Positions 6,368 to 10,772 of a stretch of 10,772 bases of DNA are shown here, piece by piece; positions within the stretch are counted from its first letter, which is position 1; each line of letters begins with the position of its first letter. Location: positions 1 through 10,772 of the forward strand of contig JABIUH010000241.1 in NCBI GenBank assembly GCA_018701055.1, read 5' to 3'. A program made the translations under genes and the position numbers. Under the pieces are notes generated by a model. That model was given only the letters and a program-made list of their open reading frames with translations, was not told the origin of the DNA and made no database searches. This DNA is from Woeseia sp. (GTDB lineage: Bacteria; Pseudomonadota; Gammaproteobacteria; Steroidobacterales; Woeseiaceae).

Positions 6368-9300
6368 TCAGTCTATTACCAACAAATCGACCGTAAACGT
6401 GGCTGATACGTCTTGACGCGTTCGACGAGGGTCAGTATCAAATATAACCTTACCAGTGATCGTATGCGACCCGGGCGCCAGCGTAGTGGTATCCAATGGA
6501 TTCGCCGCCCCTACTGAACCTCCGTTGAAGTCGTAAGGCTCAGTGGTGTCAACGGACAGCAAATTCCCCTGGGTAATTGACGTGTCCATGTACCACTTGA
6601 CTTTTACGATAGGCGACATATTAGCCAGCGGCGACTTGAATACATAGATCGTACCAGTCACATTCCCCCCGTCTAACAACAGCGGGGTAGAACGATCTGC
6701 TGATGTGCTGTAACAGAGCCAGACCTGTCCATCCACCGGACATGGCGTAGCGTCAGGCGCCACTTCGATCGTCACCATCGCGGGGGCGCTCGGCCCGTCG
6801 GTATCGTTAGCCGTATACATGAATGTATCCGGACCAGAGAAGCCCGGGTTCGGCGTATACGAGAAACTGCCATCAGAGTTAAACGTGAATCCCGTTGTCG
6901 GTACAGCGTTGGCTGGCGCCGGTCCTACAAGTGCTGCTGTGATTGCTGAGTCATCAGGGTCGGAATCGTTCCCCAGCACGCCAGGTGCCGCTACCACCAG
7001 CGGTGTATTGAATCCCGTGTCGTACATATCGGGATTCGCCACCGGCTCGGCGCTACCAACCTGAATCGTGACCCGTGCAACGTTGCTGCGCGGATCCGCA
7101 CCATCAGTTGTGTCTACGTCGTAGGCAAAGCTGTCCACTCCGCGAAAGCCTACATCAGGCGTGTACGTGAAGCTGCCGTCATTATCCAGTGGATCCACTA
7201 TGCCGCTGGCAGGTCCCTCCATCGCGATCATCACCGGATTCTGCACAATGCCGCTGCTATCACCGTCCGAGTCATTATCCAGCAGATTGTCGTCGAGCAC
7301 TTGATCTACATTGATTACATAGTCGTCAGCGCGTGCTGTCGGCCCGTTTAACCGATCGACAAAGGTTGGCAGTGCGATGCCAGTTCCCATACCGCCAGAA
7401 CCAACCGCTTTCACAACAACGCCGTTTTCAATTAACAAACTTGGATGATCGAACGGCGCAGCTTCTTCTTTGACCCTGTGATCTGTAAACGTCATGAGGA
7501 ATGTCTTCAGATCGGCAACGCCATCCGGATTGCCGCGCAGATTACCTATTCCGCCGACCTCCGGATCAACGTCGGCAATGTTGTCACCGATAAAGTCCGC
7601 ACCACGCGCATAGAACGCGATGACATCTTCAAGACTGACATGACCGCCATTGTGCATATACGGCGCTGTCAGCTCGACGTTCCTGAGTGATGGCACTTTG
7701 AATGCGCCATTGACCGCTATCGGCTCGCCAATCGTCGAGGCACCCGGTGAGCGAACAAACATGTTGGGATCAACGACAAGAAAGTCCGGCCGCGGAAGTG
7801 CGCCGGGAATCGGCGCATCCAGCCCGTCATCGACATGTATGCCGCTTTGCAATTGACTCGAGAACGACAACGGATTGCCGAAGTCATCCTGACCACCTAC
7901 ACCGAGATCTTCGCCTGTTGGTCGTATCGCGATGTTATAGAAGCCTATATCGTATATTGCCGATGGTGCCGGTAAGCCGAGCTCCAGCGCGGCTATGCCC
8001 TGTTCCATTAGCATTCGTTCGACAATCTGTTCGACAGGTTCGGCTGCGGGCACCGCTCCGGTCATGAACGGCGTGGTGGCCGCACTCAGTACTGAACCAC
8101 CGTGACAAGCTGCACATTCGCCGCCAAGGAAACTCATCATTCCCGCGGTTTCTGCGTTTGTCAGGATATCAGCAGGATCAAACGGTGCAGAGTTCGCAAC
8201 GTTGGGTTCCGTGGCATCTCCCATTAGAGCAATCGCCAGATCGAGTTTCTGTTGCTGCGTGCCACCCATGCCTGGTGTGCCGGCGCGGAAGCGATCCCAC
8301 TTGGAATCATCTGATATGAGCGTGAACTCCCACTTCTGAATAGCAAGCCCCCAGAACATGGAGAAGTTTGCTTCCATCAGGGAGTACAAGACACCGTCAA
8401 TCATGACGCCATCACCATTCCAGTATTTAGGATCAAACGCCATCATGATGAGCGCCGGATAGGACATACTAAGCCCCATGCCGCCGGGCCCAGCGCAACC
8501 GCCCGCAATGATACAGGTCATTGCTGATGCCGCACCGAAGACACTGTCATCTGATGCGATCGTTTGCTTCGCAAGCGGCGTCAGGTTAAGCAATTTTTGG
8601 CCCAAGTCAGGGAACGTCCGATTACTGTAGGACATCTCGACGTCGCTAGTCGGTGGAGCGACAGCCTGGGACGCCAGGGAGGAGAACCTGACCCTAAGCT
8701 GCACGCCCACTGGGGCCGCGCCACCCGGTCCGTCATTATCGACGAATACCACAGCGCTGTTATCACGTGCACCAAACGGGTTCCGGCCATTGAAGACAAA
8801 GTTCGCCCGACCATCCCAGAAATTGCGCACGTTGAACGCCGCATTGATGTTGGTTGGCGTGTTGCGTCCGGTTACGCGGCGATGTTGTGTGCCGTTGATA
8901 TCCACGAAATCCGGATCGAGCATGGCAGGGGCCGTGAAAGACTCAGCATCGCTACCGATATTCACACCAGCAAAATCTCTTTGCGGAAGACCCTGCGAGC
9001 CAACAGCGTCATTGATGCTTCTTGTTACTGCCGAGTTTCGATTAAGCGGATCGGCAAATTGGTGGAAGTTGAAATCTGCAAGGTCCAACGTTCCGCCAGG
9101 GCCGCCGCTGCTGACCTCAAAGCCACCCGACTTTGGATTGACCGTATTCAGAACACGGTTGTCAACACCAGCATGATAGTGGCAAGACGCACAGGACTGC
9201 TTACCGTCACTACCTGTCTGTAAATCCCAGTAGAACGCCCGACCGAGTGCTATCGTCGCGTCATTGCTGGCAATAATGCCGTTACCTTCGATAAGTTGAT

Positions 9301-10267
9301 CATCTTCCAGCGGAATTTCGCCTTTCAACGTCGGCGGTAATACGGCAATCAGCGGTTGCGAAATGAATGACCGAGTAAGTGTTACTGGATCACCGTCAAC
9401 AATCGCAATGGTCGCAGTCAATGTATGAATACCAATTGGCAACGTATCTAGATTGAACCCCGGGTTGTCCAGAGTGGCTCCAACTGCACCCAGATCATAT
9501 GGCGCGAGCGTGTCGGTATTAACAACCCACTCAGCAAGTGTGCCGATATCGAATGTATACGTCACACCCGTAATTACGGGTGGCGGTGTATTCTGCGGAT
9601 CGACCACCGGAATACAGCTGACCAGGTTACAGGTATTCGACTCACCTATGAAAACGAAGATCTCGCCAAAAAACAGTTCCAGTACACCGGTAGGGTCCGG
9701 AAACATTTCAGCCGCAGCAAATAGACGCTCGGGGCCTTCGCCTATGCCAAATTCCCACGACCCCGTCGCAGGCGGTGGCACCACATTATTAGCCACCGTA
9801 AATGTGACCGTGACGTCCTGTCGTACCCGAGGACTGCCACCAAATATAATCTTCGCTGTGATGGTATGCGGCCCATCTGCCAGCGCCGTAGTGTCTAAAG
9901 GAATCGCAAGACTATTCCCCCCAATAAAATCGTATGGCGCTGCTGAATCCGTATTGAGAACGTTGGCCTGTTTTATGGGTGAATCCATGTACCATTTGAC
10001 TTTTCGGAAATTGGACGACGGCGAAATCGGGTTGACGAATACGTGGATGTTGCCGGTTACGGATGCACCTTCCAATCCGAGGCCGAGCGAACGATCCGAA
10101 CTTGTCGAATAGTTTACGGCAAACACCTCTCCGCAACATAGTTGCGCCGCAGATTCCGAACTGTAAAAGCTGATAGATAATAGCAAGACACTTACGCAAA
10201 CCGTAAGCCCTTCTCGAAATCTTTGTCGAATAACATTTATCATGAGGGAGTCCCTTCGCAGTGTCAT
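6368..10267 (-). CDS. Exported di-heme cytochrome c peroxidase fused to Ig-like and cadherin-like modules
   Basis: The 1299-residue protein starts with a signal peptide (about 1-41, cleavage near SAAQ). An Ig-like module (about 52-160) and a divergent second copy (about 234-301) precede a di-heme peroxidase core of the CcpA/MauG superfamily (about 335-935). Core motifs are LGRAFYWDLQTGSDG, heme 1 CASCH (359-363), RNFWDGRANFVFNG (481-494), heme 2 CAACH (718-722) and VPSLRNVELTAPYMHNG, whose Met871 is the likely distal ligand. The hemes are 359 residues apart, far more than the roughly 145 of classical enzymes. Two Big/cadherin-like tandem repeats follow (about 976-1072 and 1075-1171; ANPD...LGNDSDPD...GSFSYTPNPGFSGPDTF). 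The C-terminus (1188-1294) repeats the first module. Probably periplasmic or surface-exposed; it may reduce peroxide or oxidise a bound partner. ATG 10267 has AGGA seven bases upstream; ATG 10243 (codon 9), with AAGG, is an alternative start. Confidence 0.9.
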   Translation of the reverse strand: MTLRRDSLMINVIRQRFREGLTVCVSVLLLSISFYSSESAAQLCCGEVFAVNYSTSSDRSLGLGLEGASVTGNIHVFVNPISPSSNFRKVKWYMDSPIKQANVLNTDSAAPYDFIGGNSLAIPLDTTALADGPHTITAKIIFGGSPRVRQDVTVTFTVANNVVPPPATGSWEFGIGEGPERLFAAAEMFPDPTGVLELFFGEIFVFIGESNTCNLVSCIPVVDPQNTPPPVITGVTYTFDIGTLAEWVVNTDTLAPYDLGAVGATLDNPGFNLDTLPIGIHTLTATIAIVDGDPVTLTRSFISQPLIAVLPPTLKGEIPLEDDQLIEGNGIIASNDATIALGRAFYWDLQTGSDGKQSCASCHYHAGVDNRVLNTVNPKSGGFEVSSGGPGGTLDLADFNFHQFADPLNRNSAVTRSINDAVGSQGLPQRDFAGVNIGSDAESFTAPAMLDPDFVDINGTQHRRVTGRNTPTNINAAFNVRNFWDGRANFVFNGRNPFGARDNSAVVFVDNDGPGGAAPVGVQLRVRFSSLASQAVAPPTSDVEMSYSNRTFPDLGQKLLNLTPLAKQTIASDDSVFGAASAMTCIIAGGCAGPGGMGLSMSYPALIMMAFDPKYWNGDGVMIDGVLYSLMEANFSMFWGLAIQKWEFTLISDDSKWDRFRAGTPGMGGTQQQKLDLAIALMGDATEPNVANSAPFDPADILTNAETAGMMSFLGGECAACHGGSVLSAATTPFMTGAVPAAEPVEQIVERMLMEQGIAALELGLPAPSAIYDIGFYNIAIRPTGEDLGVGGQDDFGNPLSFSSQLQSGIHVDDGLDAPIPGALPRPDFLVVDPNMFVRSPGASTIGEPIAVNGAFKVPSLRNVELTAPYMHNGGHVSLEDVIAFYARGADFIGDNIADVDPEVGGIGNLRGNPDGVADLKTFLMTFTDHRVKEEAAPFDHPSLLIENGVVVKAVGSGGMGTGIALPTFVDRLNGPTARADDYVINVDQVLDDNLLDNDSDGDSSGIVQNPVMIAMEGPASGIVDPLDNDGSFTYTPDVGFRGVDSFAYDVDTTDGADPRSNVARVTIQVGSAEPVANPDMYDTGFNTPLVVAAPGVLGNDSDPDDSAITAALVGPAPANAVPTTGFTFNSDGSFSYTPNPGFSGPDTFMYTANDTDGPSAPAMVTIEVAPDATPCPVDGQVWLCYSTSADRSTPLLLDGGNVTGTIYVFKSPLANMSPIVKVKWYMDTSITQGNLLSVDTTEPYDFNGGSVGAANPLDTTTLAPGSHTITGKVIFDTDPRRTRQDVSATFTVDLLVID
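6386..6706 (-). repeat. C-terminal copy of the Ig-like module coding region
   Basis: It encodes residues 1188-1294 of the peroxidase protein and matches the N-terminal module (9788-10114). Shared landmarks are S-ADRS, G-VTG-I-VF, VKWYMD, PYDF-GG, PLDTT-LA-G-HTIT-K-IF and R-RQDV-TFTV. Identity survives at DNA level in places, for example TCCATGTACCA(C/T)TTGACTTT. The third, divergent copy is at about 9365-9568. Confidence 0.85.
9788..10114 (-). repeat. N-terminal copy of the Ig-like module coding region
   Basis: It encodes residues 52-160 of the peroxidase protein and is the partner of the copy at 6386-6706, some 3.3 kb away in the same gene and orientation. The pair could recombine and delete the whole peroxidase core. 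Confidence 0.85.
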
Positions 10268-10302
10268 AATTTATTCCTAAATTATCTAATGTGGTTATTT
10301 AA

Positions 10303-10341
10303 TTTTTATTTTTTTGTGCAATCTTTTTTATTTTTTTGCGC
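10303..10341. repeat. Tandem A-tract repeat upstream of the peroxidase gene
   Basis: TTTTTATTTTTTTGTGC (10303-10319) recurs as TTTTTATTTTTTTGCGC (10325-10341), 16 of 17 bases identical and 22 bases apart. A further T8 run follows at 10342-10349. On the coding (minus) strand these are A-tracts about two helical turns apart, starting 36 bases before the start codon. They should bend DNA and could act on the promoter or as an RNA leader. Confidence 0.6.
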
Positions 10342-10481
10342 TTTTTTTTCGGGCCATTGTCAACAAGAAGCTAACCGATGACCATTTAACATCGGTGCCT
10401 AACGTAACCGCAAAAATTCACGCCTTGAGATTAAGTTGACATAACTACAAAAAGAAAATTTTTTTTTCGCGACCGCTAGTT

Positions 10482-10511
10482 TTGCCAACACAAACAAATT
10501 GTAAATATAAT
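10482..10511 (+). promoter_or_regulatory. Strong sigma-70-like promoter, plus strand
   Basis: TTGCCA (10482-10487, five of six consensus bases), an 18-base spacer and a perfect TATAAT (10506-10511). Transcription would start near 10518 and run toward the IS3 OrfA, through about 200 non-coding bases with two direct repeats and palindromes. Confidence 0.5.
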
Positions 10512-10586
10512 CGACGCAAATTTTCTTAAGCTGTTAGAAACAATAGATTTCACGGCAATAAATTTTATTGTGTTAAATGTAAGTTT

Positions 10587-10648
10587 CGTCGACACCAACA
10601 TGTTTTACAAAGTGTAATGCCCGTCGACACCAGTCTGTTTGCGCAAAC
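10587..10648 (+). repeat. Pair of 11-bp direct repeats, the second followed by a palindrome
   Basis: CGTCGACACCA occurs at 10587-10597 and 10622-10632, 35 bases apart. Similarity continues past each copy (TGTTTTACAAA and TGTTTGCGCAAA), so the unit is about 26 bases. The second copy ends in GTTTGCGCAAAC (10637-10648), a perfect 12-bp palindrome. This could be a transposase or regulator binding site near the IS end. Confidence 0.5.
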
Positions 10649-10717
10649 CAGAATTGGCTAGCCCCGTCATAATAGGTCCAGTTGCTATTTTAGGGTTTCT
10701 CGATACTGGAGGAACCG

Positions 10718-10772
10718 ATGAAGGGCAAGCGATTTACAGAAGAACAAATAATAAGGGTTTTACAAGAGGCAG
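10718..10772 (+). CDS. IS3-family transposase OrfA, first 18 codons (cut by window end)
   Basis: ATG 10718 follows a good ribosome site, GGAGGA (10708-10713). The 18 residues visible, MKGKRFTEEQIIRVLQEA, match the very conserved start of IS3-family OrfA proteins (K-RFTEEQII-VLKEAE), the helix-turn-helix subunit that is joined to the DDE integrase OrfB by a programmed frameshift. The rest, including OrfB and the right inverted repeat, is outside the window, so completeness and IS subgroup cannot be judged. Confidence 0.85.
   Translation, partial: MKGKRFTEEQIIRVLQEA

Larger units (their letters stand above)
10268..10717. other. AT-rich non-coding stretch between the peroxidase gene and the IS3 element
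   Basis: No plausible gene is seen. It carries the A-tract repeats, a TTGACA on the minus strand (10363-10358) without a clear -10, a good plus-strand promoter, an AT-rich inverted repeat (CAATAAA-T-TTTATTG, 10556-10570), a direct repeat pair and the left side of the IS3-type element. The IS boundary cannot be fixed; TGGCTAGCCCC at 10655 is one candidate for its left inverted repeat. Confidence 0.5.

Noticed and set aside
6177..6416. Plus-strand frame of 79 codons from a TTG
   Set aside because: It runs through the strong terminator stem and into the 3' end of the peroxidase gene, and has no ribosome site or family signal.
8564..9223. Long plus-strand frame of 219 codons
   Set aside because: It lies entirely opposite the peroxidase core, where heme motifs prove the minus strand codes; a shadow frame.
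9429..9438. Third copy of the GTAATACCAATTT repeat (AATACCAATT)
   Set aside because: Only a partial match inside the peroxidase coding sequence; explained by codons.
10436..10464. TTGACA at 10436 as a promoter
   Set aside because: The -10 position 17 bases on is a pure T run; no acceptable hexamer.

Overview
The window reads like chromosomal DNA of a free-living, aerobic, probably marine or soil gammaproteobacterium with intermediate GC. That placement is an inference from protein style: a secreted 'EEIVVYGER' protein, a very long di-heme cytochrome c peroxidase with Ig-like domains, an egtB-egtD pair and a REP-associated type transposase. No rRNA, tRNA or CRISPR array was seen.

Layout. Positions 1-1166 (minus strand): the 5' end of a small secreted protein gene, preceded by a hydratase/fumarylacetoacetase-superfamily gene. 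The hydratase reading frame plainly starts at 1166 with a signal peptide but is cut by two in-frame TAG codons, so it is most simply a pseudogene. Positions 1357-2412 (minus): a Tat-exported alpha/beta hydrolase of the kynurenine-formamidase/esterase type with an uncertain start. Positions 2413-3059: a mostly non-coding stretch with what may be the remnant of a small secreted protein gene (minus) and the egtB promoter region, which carries a short repeat resembling those that travel with REP-associated transposases.

Positions 3060-5312 (plus): egtB and egtD, a two-gene ergothioneine operon. EgtD trimethylates histidine to hercynine, and EgtB joins hercynine to a thiol donor to give the sulfoxide. 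Neither the gamma-glutamylcysteine ligase (egtA), the amidase (egtC) nor the lyase (egtE) is adjacent. A Y1/REP-associated transposase gene (5284-5922, minus) runs into the 3' end of egtD and seems short at its C-terminus. A second copy of the short repeat and a hairpin lie behind it.

Positions 6313-10267 (minus): a 1299-residue exported protein, with a textbook terminator at 6313-6348. It has an N-terminal Ig-like module, a second divergent copy, a di-heme peroxidase core, two cadherin/Big-like repeats and a third copy of the first module at the C-terminus. Positions 10268-10717 are AT-rich and non-coding. They hold phased A-tracts, a good plus-strand promoter and a 35-bp-spaced direct repeat. 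The window ends inside the first codons of an IS3-family OrfA.

The points most worth a second look are the double-amber hydratase, the chimeric peroxidase with the same module at both ends, and the repeat-rich non-coding stretch before the IS3 element. I did not find strong evidence for a wholly new multi-gene system.
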